64,000 nt of DNA from JAJFUI01 sp963754135 (GCA_963754135.1 CAVWEY010000001.1:546652-610651), one strand, 5' to 3'; shown: positions 10,818 through 19,304, counted from the stretch's first letter. Made by a program: numbers and translations. The notes: generated by a model not told the origin, from the sequence alone.

Positions 10818-12128
10818 TTACACGTTTCCTGTAGTTATTCTCGGTCGAAATGTAGTCGGCACGCTCCGTGTGCCGACCGAAGAGTTCTCTATAGCGATTG
10901 CCCGGCCCCTGTCGGCACACGGAGTGTGCCGACTACATTGGTGGTTGTCCTTTTCATGCCGCGCCATGCCGTGCATGGGACGCAGCGAACGCACGATCGG
11001 CGGCAGCATCTCCAATAACCGCTCGGCCTCCTCCATCGTGTTGAACCGGCCGAGGGTGATCCGCAGCGAGCCGCGGGCCTTGACCGGATCGAAGCCCAAG
11101 GCCTGGAGCACGTGGGAAGGCTGGCCGGCGTGGTTGCTGCTGCACGCGCTGCCGCTGGAGACCGCCACGCCCGCCTCGTCCAACGCCAGCAACAACTTGA
11201 TCGCCTCGCCCTCCATGCCCTCGAAACCGAGGCAGACGTGGCCGGGCAGGCGGCGGAAGCGATGGCCGATCAGGTAGGCGTTGCCGACCGCCGCCAAGAT
11301 CGAGTCGATGAGAAAGTCGCGGATGCGGACCAGCCGGGCGGCCTCGTCGGCCATTTCCAGCCGGGCGATTTCCGCCGCCCGGCCAAAGGCGACGATTCCC
11401 GCCACGTTTTCCGTGCCCGAGCGCCGCCCGCCCTCCTGCCCGCCGCCGGGGACCAGCGGCGGCAACTTGACGCCGCCGCGGACGTACAAGGCGCCGACGC
11501 CTTTCGGCCCGTGCAGCTTGTGGCGCGGAAAGCGAGAGCAAGTCGATCTGCTGCGATTCCACGTCGATGGGAATCTTGCCGGCCGCCTGGACCGCGTCGG
11601 TATGAAACAAGGCCCCGTGGCGGCGGGCGATGCGGGCCAACTCCGCCACCGGCTGGAGCGTGCCCAGCACGTTGTTGGCCGCCATGATCGGAGACCAGCC
11701 GCGTCTCGGGCCGCAACGCCCGCTCCAGGTCGGCCGGATCGACGATGCCGCTCACCATCGACCGGCAGCAAGCTGTCGGCCACGCCGCGCCGCTCCAGGG
11801 CCCGGCAGCACTCCAGCACGGCCGGATGCTCGATCGCGCTGGCGATAACGTGGCAGGGGCGGTTTTCCGCGGCCAGGGCGACGCCTTGAATCGCCATGTT
11901 GTCGGCCTCGGTGCCGCTGCCGGTGAAGACGATCTCCTCCGGCCGGGCGGCGATCAGATCGGCCACCTGGCGGCGCGCGGTTTCAACGCCCTCGCGGGCC
12001 TCGCGCCCTTCCTGGTGCAGGCTGGAGGGATTGCCCCAGAGCCGCGTCAGGTACGGCTGGGCGGCTTCGACCGCACGCGGGTCGGGCGGCGTCGTGGCGG
12101 CGTTGTCGAAGTAAATGCGTTGGGCCAT
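10818..12128 (-). CDS. Cysteine desulfurase, NifS/IscS-like (frameshifts; repeat-encoded tail)
   Basis: PLP enzyme that takes sulfur from cysteine for Fe-S clusters or thio-modifications. Starts at 12128 (MAQRIYFDNAATTPPDP), three bases after a palindrome that supplies GAGGAG. Motifs: GNPSSLHQEG, FTGSGTEADNMAI, SAIEHPAVLE, then across frames MAANNVLGTLQPV and HTDAVQAAGKIPID, the PLP Lys in SAHKLHGPKGVGALY, GGGQEGGRRSGTENVAG, and the sulfur-carrying Cys in SSGSACSS. Extra bases near 11757, 11690 and 11525 explain the middle shifts. The last about 40 residues (from CSRHTPCADR) are translated from the palindrome at 10851-10937. The stop leaves only 3 bp before the Fe-S gene. Confidence 0.88.
   Translation of the reverse strand: MAQRIYFDNAATTPPDPRAVEAAQPYLTRLWGNPSSLHQEGREAREGVETARRQVADLIAARPEEIVFTGSGTEADNMAIQGVALAAENRPCHVIASAIEHPAVLECCRALERRGVADSLLPVDGERHRRSGRPGAGVAARDAAGLRSWRPTTCWARSSRWRSWPASPAATGPCFIPTRSRRPARFPSTWNRSRSTCSRFPRHKLHGPKGVGALYVRGGVKLPPLVPGGGQEGGRRSGTENVAGIVAFGRAAEIARLEMADEAARLVRIRDFLIDSILAAVGNAYLIGHRFRRLPGHVCLGFEGMEGEAIKLLLALDEAGVAVSSGSACSSNHAGQPSHVLQALGFDPVKARGSLRITLGRFNTMEEAERLLEMLPPIVRSLRPMHGMARHEKDNHQCSRHTPCADRGRAIAIENSSVGTRSVPTTFRPRITTGNV
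10851..10937. repeat. Palindrome, GTCGGCACACGGAGTGTGCCGAC family
   Basis: Arms of 27 bp (TGTAGTCGGCAC...GTGTGCCGAC and complement) around a 33-bp loop. It forms the translated tail of the desulfurase gene and ends 36 bp before the Fe-S gene start. Confidence 0.85.
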
Positions 12129-12131
12129 TTC

Positions 12132-12185
12132 GTACTCCTCACGCTCCGCGTGAGGAAACTGCGTCACGCGGAGCGTGACGAGTAC
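12132..12185. repeat. TCACGCGGAGCGTGA palindrome at the cysteine desulfurase ribosome-binding site
   Basis: Two hairpin arms (CTCACGCTCCGCGTGAGG and GTCACGCGGAGCGTGACG), each itself palindromic, are bounded by GTAC. Read on the minus strand it ends GCGTGAGGAGTAC, then GAA and the ATG at 12128, so the repeat supplies the Shine-Dalgarno. Related copies are at 20338, 22732 and 27654. Confidence 0.85.
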
Positions 12186-12188
12186 AAT

Positions 12189-12891
12189 CTATTCGCCCCG
12201 GTAGAACACCTGATTTTCCAGTGCCCGGACCACGCCGAAGTGCGATTGCCAGCCGATCTCCTTCTTGCCGACGCAGATGGTGCAGGTGCCCACCGGCGGG
12301 TTGCCGCGCAGAAACAGCGGCCCGGTGACCTCCGGGCGTTTGCAAGACCTCCGCCACCAGCGGGTCGATGCCGATGCCGTGCAGGGCGTTGACCTCGCGG
12401 ACCCGCACGTTGGGGGCCACGTCCTGAATCCGCGACCGGAACACCTCCCGCTCGGCCTGCGAAACGCGGTCGATCTTGGTAACCACCGCCACGTCGGCCA
12501 GGGAGAGCATCGGTCCGACCTTCAGCGGCAGGTTCATGCCGCTGGTGGCTTCCAGTACGACCAGCCCCAACCCGCCGTCGACGTAGGGCGAGCACCGCAG
12601 GCACAGCCCGGCCGTCTCGACGATCAGAATGTCGCACTCGTTCTGCTCGGCCCAGTGCATGGCGTCGCCCAGCACCATCACGTTGCAGTGGTCGGGGCAA
12701 AGCTCGCCGGAGTAGACCTTCTTCGTGGGAATCTTCAGTTCCGCGGCCAGCAACTCGTCTTCGTCGGCGTACTGGACGTCCAATTTCACGAACGCCACGC
12801 GATGGCCGGCGTGCAGCAGTTTTTTCGCGACGTGACGCACCACCGAGGTCTTGCCGGTGGTGGCCGGCCCGGCACAGATGGCCACTCTCAT
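12189..12891 (-). CDS. P-loop GTPase of the CobW/HypB/UreG type, metallo-cofactor insertion-like (one frameshift)
   Basis: Starts MRVAICAGPATTGKTSVVRH; ATG at 12891 is chosen because GGAGG lies 8 bp before it, although ATG at 12903 is also in frame. It has the P-loop GPATTGKTS, a Cys-rich stretch GELCPDHCNV, Walker B DILIVETAGLCLRCSP and the base-specificity motif VVTKIDRV. HypB and UreG use this fold to drive nickel insertion, but here the extra Cys pairs (CPDHC, CLRC) and a C-terminal CTICVGKKEIGW distinguish it. The C-terminus, TGPLFLRGNPPVG...QVFYRGE, is read after a shift near 12345. No hydrogenase or urease genes are nearby. Partners are likely the Fe-S protein, the desulfurase and the ABC ATPase of the same cluster. 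Confidence 0.75.
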
Positions 12892-12908
12892 GCAACCTCC
12901 CATGTAAT

Positions 12909-12998
12909 GGGGTCAGACCGTGATTAGTGATTAGCGGGCCATTTCGATCGCGAGTTCCGCAATGATTCGCCGCTAATCACTAATCACGGTCTGACCCC
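12909..12998. repeat. GGGGTCAGACCGTGATTAGTGATTAG inverted repeat, 7-bp units inside
   Basis: The 29-bp arms contain two 7-bp units each (TGATTAG twice, CTAATCA twice) around a 32-bp centre. It fills the gap between the ABC ATPase and GTPase genes. Confidence 0.85.
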
Positions 12999-13006
12999 CG
13001 GTTATC

Positions 13007-13790
13007 CTAAGCGACCTCTTGCAGTTCGCCGGCACACAATCGCAGGCCCATGCGGAGCTTCTCCCGCAAGCGCGGAGAGGGCGTCATCCAGGCGGTTGAC
13101 GTGGGCCGAGACGCTCCGCTCCTCGTCGCTGGTCGAGAGGACTTGCGTCACCCGGCCTCCCTGCATCACGATGCGGAAATCGCTCAGAAGCGCGATCCGC
13201 GGATCGTGCGTCACGAAGATGAAAATTTTGCGGAACTCGCGGAGCAATTGCACGGCGCGGGTGCGATGGATGCCGGCGTTCTCCACCTCGTCCAGCAACA
13301 CCACCGGCGTGCTGCAAATCACCGTGGCGTCGGCGATCAGCAGGGCACGGGTCTGGCCGCCGGAAAGCTCCGTCATGCGGTTGTCCAGATCGATCGGCTC
13401 GCCGGTCAACTTGTTGGCGAACTCGATCGCCTCCATCATCATCTGGTGCGACTCGGGCCCGCCGGTCCGCACCTTCGAGTGGGTCAGCAAGAATTGCTTC
13501 ACCGGCATGTCGGAGAGGAAGGTGGTGTGCTGGGTAATCAGGGCGATGGGATTCTTCGCCGGATTGTAGCGGTATTCCGTCGGGACCGGCTCGTCGTTGA
13601 TCAGCACCCGCCGGCCACTGGGCGTATCGCCGTCGGCGAACAACTCGATGTCGTTGATGAAGGTCGTCTTGCCGGAGCCGGTCGGGCCGACAATGCTCAC
13701 CACCTGGCCCATGTGCAAGTCGATGCGGTCGAACGAGTCAGGCGCGCCGCGGCGGCCGTGGCCGCAAAGAATTGAAATCGAGCGGATCAT
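13007..13790 (-). CDS. ABC-type ATP-binding protein of an uncharacterised cluster (one frameshift)
   Basis: Walker A GPTGSGKTTFINDIE, Q-loop ALITQHTTFL, signature LSGGQTRALLIADA, Walker B TPVVLLDEVENAGI and the switch His in FVTHDPRIALL. No membrane segments and no permease gene are next to it. A shift near 13075 hides the natural C-terminus, GLRLCAGELQEVA, which ends at 13007. It is the first gene of the same-strand run ABC ATPase, GTPase, desulfurase, Fe-S protein. In the absence of a permease it may be a cytoplasmic energy-coupling or assembly ATPase rather than a transporter; this is inference. Confidence 0.8.
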
Positions 13791-14252
13791 CGGGCAGGTT
13801 CCTTCTTTCGTGTATCATGCCGGCCGGCCGACGAGCCGACTCGGGGTCGAACGCGAGGGTGATATGCAACTGCTGTGCCAATCGTCGGGATTGGAGGCTT
13901 GGCCGCCGATCCCGCCCCACACAGATTGCCTAGTCTGCAAACACGTCTGGTGCCGTGAAACATGGGCAAACTGCGCAAGTTCGACAGGCCGATTCGGCCG
14001 ACTAGACCAGGTTTAGGCGACGCGAGCCTCCGCCGCGCGGCCGTGATATGTCACGGATGGCCGAGCGCCCGTGATAGCCGCCCATGACCTGTAGACGCGG
14101 CATCCTGCCGCGTTGCAGGCCGGACAGACGCGCCAGAATGCCGCATGTACGTCGGCCTTGAGCACAGGCAGGATGCCTGTGCTACGGCCAACTCGTCTTT
14201 CGCCGTGGCGCGGAGTCGCTATGATCCGCGGCTCACAGAAGGAATCGCCGCC
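13791..14252. other. 460-bp gap with palindrome remnants
   Basis: No gene is supported. The sequence holds a GCACAGGCAGGATGCCTGTGC palindrome at about 14162-14182 and a related GACGCGGCATCCTGCCGCGT stretch at about 14094. Promoters for the minus-strand cluster and for the plus-strand lipoprotein gene should lie here, but I cannot place them. Confidence 0.5.
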
Positions 14253-14504
14253 GTGAACCGATTGTGGCCGCTGGCAGTCGTGTTGCCGATCTTGATTGCG
14301 CCGGCGGGCTGCTGTAGCACGGCCCGGCCCGACTTGGCCCATCCCGGCACGGCCGAGGTGCAACAGAAGCGGGCGCTGCGGTACGATCCCTATCCCGAGA
14401 ACGAGCCGGGACCGGCGCTGACCGGCGTGCGTCCCCGCGACTACGAGGATCCCCCGCCCGAAACATCCCGCGCCCGATGGACACAAGGCAATTGGGGACA
14501 GTAG
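14253..14504 (+). CDS. Small putative lipoprotein, planctomycete type
   Basis: GTG at 14253 gives VNRLWPLAVVLPILIAPAGC, a signal sequence with a lipobox ending in Cys20, then a short Pro-rich domain (ALRYDPYPENEPGPAL, GVRPRDYEDPPPE). The upstream ATG at 14145 is less likely because it adds repeat-derived residues before the signal. 83 residues. Predicted to be anchored in the envelope; function unknown. Confidence 0.6.
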   Translation: MNRLWPLAVVLPILIAPAGCCSTARPDLAHPGTAEVQQKRALRYDPYPENEPGPALTGVRPRDYEDPPPETSRARWTQGNWGQ

Positions 14505-14513
14505 GAGCAAATG

Positions 14514-14628
14514 ACGAAGCTCGAATGACGAAGGAAGCTCGAAGCTCGAAGCTCGAAATCCAAAGCCCTAACTCGGCATTCGAATTTTGGACTTCCTTCG
14601 TCATTTGTCATTCGACCTTCGGCATTCT
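14514..14628. repeat. 7-bp tandem repeats in inverted arrangement
   Basis: Units in 7-bp register (GAAGCTC, GAATGAC, GAAGGAA, GCTCGAA three times) at about 14514-14556 face CTTCGTC, ATTTGTC, ATTCGAC, CTTCGGC at about 14598-14625. It lies just upstream of the pseudouridine synthase gene. Confidence 0.8.
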
Positions 14629-14673
14629 CCTCTCCCCCTTCCCCCGCCCCCGTTCATTCCTTATGCTGGCGGC

Positions 14674-15543
14674 ATGGTTCGTCGAACGCCGCATCGAAAG
14701 CACGTCGCTCCCGCCAAAACGCCCGTTGGCGATCCGGCTGCCCGATTGCCGCGGTTGCAGAAGGTCCTGGCCGCCGCCGGGCTGGGCAGCCGACGCCAGT
14801 GCGAGGAACTGATTACCGCCGGCCGGGTGGAGGTCGATCGCCGGGTGGCCGCCGAATTGGGGACGCGGGTTGACCCGGCCAGCCAGCAGATTCGCGTGGA
14901 CGGCGTGCCGCTGCCGACGGCCAGGCTTGAATACTTCGCGGTCAACAAGCCACCCGGCGTGGTATGCACGAGCCGCGATCCGTCGGGCCGGACGCGGGTG
15001 ATCGACCTGGTGGCCGGAAAAGGTGCCAGGCACCATTTGCCGGGACGGCCCGGAGGGTGCTTCGCACAAATGGTGCCTGGCACCTTTTCCGGCGCCCGGC
15101 TGTTTACCATCGGCCGGCTCGACTTGAGCAGCGAGGGGCTGATCCTGGTCACGAACGACGGGGAGCTGGCCAATCGGCTGACGCATCCGCGGTACGGTGT
15201 GGCCAAGACGTACCGCGTGACGGTGGCCGGCCGGCCGACGCGCGAGGTGCTCGGGAAATTGCAGCGGGGCGTTCACCTGGCCAAAGGGTTCGCCCGCGCC
15301 GAACGGGTCGAGGTCAAATCGCACCACAAGGAGAGCACGGTTCTGGAGATGGTGTTGCGGGAGGGGAAGAACCGGGAGATTCGGCGGATTTTGGCCCGCG
15401 TGGGGCACAAGGTGCTGCGATTGACGCGGACGGCCGTTGGGCCGGTGCGGCTGGGCACGCTCCCGTTGGGCGGCGTCCGCCGGCTGACGCACGAGGAACT
15501 CAAGGCGTTGCGGCACGAGGGGAAAGTGGGGGAGAAGAAGTAA
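14674..15543 (+). CDS. RluB/RsuA-type pseudouridine synthase with an in-frame palindrome insertion
   Basis: Converts a uridine of ribosomal RNA to pseudouridine. ATG at 14674 (MVRRTPHRKH) is preferred to upstream ATGs that lie in repeat sequence. The S4 domain RLQKVLAAAGLGSRRQCEELI is followed by VNKPPGVVCTSRDP and the catalytic Asp in TIGRLDLSSEGLILVTNDG, with the Tyr of KTYRV and the late GKNREIRR. Between IDLVAG and ARLFTIGRLD, where relatives have only a few residues, there are about 27 extra residues encoded by the palindrome at 15014-15092. The frame stays open through the insertion, so the protein could still be made. Confidence 0.88.
   Translation: MVRRTPHRKHVAPAKTPVGDPAARLPRLQKVLAAAGLGSRRQCEELITAGRVEVDRRVAAELGTRVDPASQQIRVDGVPLPTARLEYFAVNKPPGVVCTSRDPSGRTRVIDLVAGKGARHHLPGRPGGCFAQMVPGTFSGARLFTIGRLDLSSEGLILVTNDGELANRLTHPRYGVAKTYRVTVAGRPTREVLGKLQRGVHLAKGFARAERVEVKSHHKESTVLEMVLREGKNREIRRILARVGHKVLRLTRTAVGPVRLGTLPLGGVRRLTHEELKALRHEGKVGEKK
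15014..15092. repeat. 79-bp palindrome inserted in frame in the pseudouridine synthase gene
   Basis: CCGGAAAAGGTGCCAGGCAC...ATTTG and its exact 26-bp complement flank a 27-bp loop that contains CCGGGACGGCCCGG. It is translated as GKGARHHLPGRPGG and then QMVPGTFSG. Confidence 0.9.
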
Positions 15544-15589
15544 CACACCGAGCAGTTGCGAAACCGCAAGCGGCTTTGCACTTTCCACT

Positions 15590-16450
15590 ATGCCCACGCC
15601 CACCTACGCCGACAACGCTTTGCACGCACGGGTCGCGGTTGAAGAGAACGTGCGGTTGGCCCGGGATACGTACCGGATCCGGTTTGCCTGCCCAGAGATC
15701 GCCCGGCGAGTGGCGCCGGGGCAGTTCGTCATGCTTCGGCTGGCCGATTGCAACGACCCGCTGCTGGGCCGGGCGCTGGCGGTGTACGACGTGGTTGCGG
15801 GCGACGACGGCAAGCCGCGGTTTCTGGATATTGTCTACCTGGTGATCGGCAAGATGACCCGTCTGCTGGCCGAGTTTCTGGCCGGCTCGCGGCTGGAGGT
15901 GTGGGGGCCACTGGGCAACGGCTTCCCGCCCACGCCCACGGAGCACCTGCTCATGGTTGCCGGCGGGATCGGGCAAACGCCGTTCCTGATGCTGGCCCGC
16001 GAGTACCTTGGCCTATGTACCTACGGCGATCCGCCGCGGGCGGTCCCGACGGCCAAGCAGGTGACGCTCTGCTACGGCGCCCGTTCGGCCGACTACCTGG
16101 CCTGCGTGGAGGACTTCCGCGGGCTCAAGATCGACGTGCATTTGAGCACCGATGACGGCTCGCTGGGTCATCGCGGGCTGGTGACCGAGCTGATCCCCCC
16201 GGTGGTGGAGCGGTCGGCCTGGCCCTGCCGGATCGTCTGCTGCGGGCCGGAGGCGATGATGGCGGCCACGGCCGAGATCGCCCGTGAATTAGGGCTGCCC
16301 TGCCAGGTCTCGCTGGAGAGTCCGATGGCCTGCGGCATCGGGGCGTGCTTCAGTTGCGTGAAGAAGATCCGCGACCCGGCCGGGGGCTGGGACTATCGCC
16401 GCGCGTGCGTCGAAGGGCCGGTCTTCGAGGCCGCGGACGTGGAGTTTTGA
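15590..16450 (+). CDS. pyrK: PyrK-like ferredoxin reductase, dihydroorotate dehydrogenase electron-transfer subunit
   Basis: Carries electrons from dihydroorotate dehydrogenase (PyrD class 1B) to NAD. The FAD-binding barrel has APGQFVMLRL and GRALAVYDVVAG. The NAD-binding part has MVAGGIGQTPFLMLAREY and IVCCGPEAMMAATAEI. The [2Fe-2S] Cys set lies in SPMACGIGACFSCVKKI and YRRACVEGPVF. 286 residues, intact. No pyrD lies within the window, so another flavoprotein partner is possible. A palindromic intergenic repeat at 16461-16531 follows and probably ends transcription from both sides. Confidence 0.8.
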   Translation: MPTPTYADNALHARVAVEENVRLARDTYRIRFACPEIARRVAPGQFVMLRLADCNDPLLGRALAVYDVVAGDDGKPRFLDIVYLVIGKMTRLLAEFLAGSRLEVWGPLGNGFPPTPTEHLLMVAGGIGQTPFLMLAREYLGLCTYGDPPRAVPTAKQVTLCYGARSADYLACVEDFRGLKIDVHLSTDDGSLGHRGLVTELIPPVVERSAWPCRIVCCGPEAMMAATAEIARELGLPCQVSLESPMACGIGACFSCVKKIRDPAGGWDYRRACVEGPVFEAADVEF

Positions 16451-16460
16451 GAGAGCATCT

Positions 16461-16531
16461 CCCCTCTCCCGCTGGGAGAGGGGCAGGGGGTGAGGGCCCT
16501 CACCCTAACCCTCTCCCAAAGGGAGAGGGGA
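16461..16531. terminator. Repeat hairpin between convergent genes, likely bidirectional terminator
   Basis: CCCCTCTCCCGCTGGGAGAGGGG, a GGGTGAGGGCCCTCACCC centre and CCCTCTCCCAAAGGGAGAGGGG form two stem-loops. It lies between the pyrK-like gene and rpsT, which converge. Similar sequences occur in intergenic regions of many bacteria. Confidence 0.65.
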
Positions 16532-16542
16532 CAAACGGCGGG

Positions 16543-16812
16543 CTACTTCCCCTTGAGCGTCTTGACCCTGGCTGAAAGCCGTGACTTGACCCGGGCGGCG
16601 GCGTTGTGGTGGATGATTTTCTTGGCGGCGGCCTGGTCGACGCGCTTGGCGACGGCCTGGAGTTGGGTTTCGGCCTGCGGGAGGTTTCCCTCCTCGACCG
16701 CGGCGAGCACTTTCTTGCACTCGGTGTGGATGGCCCGCTTCGCCGACCGGTTCCGGTCGCGGCGGACGAGGCTCTGCTTCAATCGTTTTTTGGCGCTCTT
16801 GATATTCGGCAT
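16543..16812 (-). CDS. rpsT: 30S ribosomal protein S20
   Basis: Binds 16S rRNA in the small subunit. MPNIKSAKKRLKQSLVRRDRN is the standard S20 start, followed by IHHNAAARVKSRLSARV, the conserved HKNAAARKKSRL-type segment. 89 residues, Lys/Arg-rich, intact, of normal length. Transcribed towards the repeat terminator at 16461-16531. Confidence 0.95.
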   Translation of the reverse strand: MPNIKSAKKRLKQSLVRRDRNRSAKRAIHTECKKVLAAVEEGNLPQAETQLQAVAKRVDQAAAKKIIHHNAAARVKSRLSARVKTLKGK

Positions 16813-16870
16813 GGTGGAGGTAGAGAGGCGTTAGGTTTCTTTCGGGTCTGACGGTGGTTGGCCGTCGCCC

Positions 16871-18288
16871 TCAGCGGGTGGCTCCTTGGACCGGCCATTC
16901 TGGATTCTCGCGTAATCGGGCCAGCTTGTCCAGTAGCGTGGAGACGTCCTTGTAGGTGAAATCCAGGGCGGCCAGGGTCGTCAGGTGCTTTTCGGCGGCG
17001 TCGAAGTCCCGCAGGTGCAAGGCCAGCCGGCCGGCCAGATACAGTGCCCGTTTCTTGCTCTCCGATTCCCGGTCGGGGATTTCCTGGACTGCCGACTCGT
17101 AATGGGTCATGGCCAGCCGGTTCTGCTTGATCTGCTGGAAGCATTGGCCGAGGACGAGCATGCAGGCCCCTTTGCGGCGGGGGTCGTTCTGGGCGGACTG
17201 CAACTCACGGATCGCTTCGGGATACCGCTTGGTCTTCATATAGCGGTAGCCCAGTTCGTACTTGAAGGTGAGATTGTTCGGATACGCTCGACCCGGTTCT
17301 GGTAGACCAGCACTTCCTTCTCGAAGTACTGGTGTTCGAGCTTCTTTCTGGCGTCGGGATCGCGGGTCTTGGCCAGCCGTTGGCGCATGTGGCGGAGTTG
17401 ACAGTCCTCCCATTTCTCTCGGATGTCCACGTCCTCCGGGGCGAGTTGGTGGGCCTTGCTCAACAGACCCTCGGCCTCCGCGAACCGGTCGGCGTTGACA
17501 TAGTACTGGGCGAGTTCCAGCAGCGGGGCGGTGCTATCCGGCTCGTTCTCGACCTTCCGCTGCAAGCGCTGTTCGAGCGACAACTCCTCTTGCTGCTGAG
17601 TCCGGAGCCTCCGCCTGCGGGAGGCCTCGTCTTCATCCTCGTCGTCGAACTTGCCGCTGGAGCGCTGCTTCTGCACGGTCAGCGAGGCGATCGACCGCTT
17701 GGCCTCCTCGTCTTTAGGCCGGACTTCCTCGACCCGGTGCCAAAACGCGATCGCCTCATCCAGCAGTCCCCGCTCGGCCAGGGCGATGGCGTAGAGGCGG
17801 TTGGCGGCAGGGTCCTTCGGACTGCCCGTCAAGGCCGCCTTGAGGTAGCACAACTCGCAGTCGCGGTCGCCGGACTTGGCCGCGGCCCTGGCCATTCCCA
17901 GAGCGCGGAGAGGTCCCAGGGATTGACCGTCAGGACCTTCAGACCGTACCGGATGGCCTCGTCCCATTGCTCCTGGGCGAGGGCCTTCTTCGAGTGCGCC
18001 GCGGGCGCCCCGCTCCTTGAACTGGGCCAGCGGGCTGCCTTTGCGGTTGTTGTTGTATTTCTTTTGCAGATTCTCGATGTATTTGTTGACGTAGGTGGCG
18101 TTGCCCGGCTCGCCCGACACGCACTGCTCCAGTAGTTCCGTGGTATAGTCGAAGTCGGCCGTAGCGGTGGCGGCGTCCGCTTTTTTGCTGGCTACCCCGA
18201 AGACCTTTTCCAGCCGTTTTTGCTTGGCGGGAGAAAGCGGCTCGCGGCTCCCCCTCTTGCCTTCCTGTGGACGTTCTTCGGATGCCAT
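16871..18288 (-). CDS. TPR-repeat protein (frameshifts)
   Basis: Begins MASEERPQEGKRGSREPLSP and a coiled, charged N-terminus, then TPR units: ANRLYAIALAERGLLDEAIA, LLELAQYYVNADRFAEAEG, FKYELGYRYMKTKRYPEAIR, GACMLVLGQCFQQIKQNRLA, LYLAGRLALHLRDFDAAEKH. Shifts near 17285 and around 17900-18000 divide it. An acidic stretch, DDEDEDEASRRRR, lies in the middle. It is soluble and probably a scaffold; no enzyme motif is visible. The gene precedes rpsT by about 60 bp on the same strand, but a functional link is not implied. Confidence 0.75.
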
Positions 18289-18365
18289 GAAAGGTTATTG
18301 TAGACGGCGGAAATCGAGTGTACAACAGTCGTAGCGGAACCCCGTCTGGCGGGGTGTCAACTCCG

Positions 18366-18548
18366 TCATTTCTGCTCCCTCAAAGTTGTCCAACTCATGT
18401 ATCCCAACCCCACCGAACAGAACAGAGAGCCGACGTCCATCGTCAGGCTGAGCCGGTGAAAGGGGAAGCCAACCGCCAGATCCAGTCCGAACACCAGCAG
18501 CAACAGCACGGCCACAACCGTTCCCACAAGGCATAGGGCTTTTGGCAT
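18366..18548 (-). CDS. Small two-helix membrane protein
   Basis: ATG at 18548 has GAGAGG 6 bp upstream. MPKALCLVGTVVAVLLLLVF forms a first membrane helix, and DVGSLFCSVGLGYMSW forms part of a second. 60 residues. Function unknown. The 18570-18791 stretch before coaD shows nothing else. Confidence 0.6.
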   Translation of the reverse strand: MPKALCLVGTVVAVLLLLVFGLDLAVGFPFHRLSLTMDVGSLFCSVGLGYMSWTTLREQK

Positions 18549-18791
18549 CGACAACCTCTCCGCGGGCAATCTCAGTGGTGCCTTTCAGTATAATTACTCC
18601 CCCGCCAATTCGCCACTCTCCCCACAGACTTTGAGAATCCCGGGAAACTTTGCGGCAGAAACCGCCGCAGGGAGGGTCAAAACTCATCGCTGGCAGCGGC
18701 CGGGGGACTTGTTCGCCCCGCCGCAACGGGATAAACTGCTCATGCTCGAAACCCAATTCCTCGCCCAACAATCACCGCCGACCAATTCTCC

Positions 18792-19304
18792 ATGACTACT
18801 CCCCAACTCTCTCCGCGAGTGGCCGTTTATCCGGGCTCCTTCGACCCGATCACCCTGGGCCATCTGAACGTGATGGAGCGGGCGAGCCGGCTCTTCGACC
18901 GGCTGGTCGTCGGCGTGGGGGTGAACGTCGAGAAGGAGACGCTCTTTACGCCAGAGGAGCGGCAGCGGATGATCCACGAAGCGACCGAACACCTGGCGAA
19001 CGTGGAGATCCGCACTTTCAGGGGGTTGGCGGTGGCGTTCGTGAAGCAGTGCGGGGCGCGGATCATGGTCCGCGGCGTCCGCCCCATCACCGACATTGCC
19101 GCCGAGTTGACCATGATGATGGCCAACCGGCGGCTGGCCCCCGAGGTGGAGACGCTGTTCATGATCGCCGACGGAGAGTTGGCCCACGTCTCCAGCTCGT
19201 TGATCAAGCAGATCGAGTCGGTGGCCAGTGACGAGGAACTGGCACGTTTCCTGCCGCCGAACGTGGTCCACACGCTGCGTGCGCAATTGAAGGTTACACG
19301 CTGA
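18792..19304 (+). CDS. coaD: Phosphopantetheine adenylyltransferase
   Basis: Transfers AMP to 4'-phosphopantetheine, the penultimate step of coenzyme A synthesis. Motifs: VAVYPGSFDPITLGHLNVME (nucleotide-binding GxFDPxTxGH), FTPEERQRMI, MVRGVRPITDIAAE, and LAHVSSSLIKQI near the C-terminus. 170 residues, intact, typical length. Its 3' end overlaps the end of convergent ychF by about 10 bp. Confidence 0.95.
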   Translation: MTTPQLSPRVAVYPGSFDPITLGHLNVMERASRLFDRLVVGVGVNVEKETLFTPEERQRMIHEATEHLANVEIRTFRGLAVAFVKQCGARIMVRGVRPITDIAAELTMMMANRRLAPEVETLFMIADGELAHVSSSLIKQIESVASDEELARFLPPNVVHTLRAQLKVTR

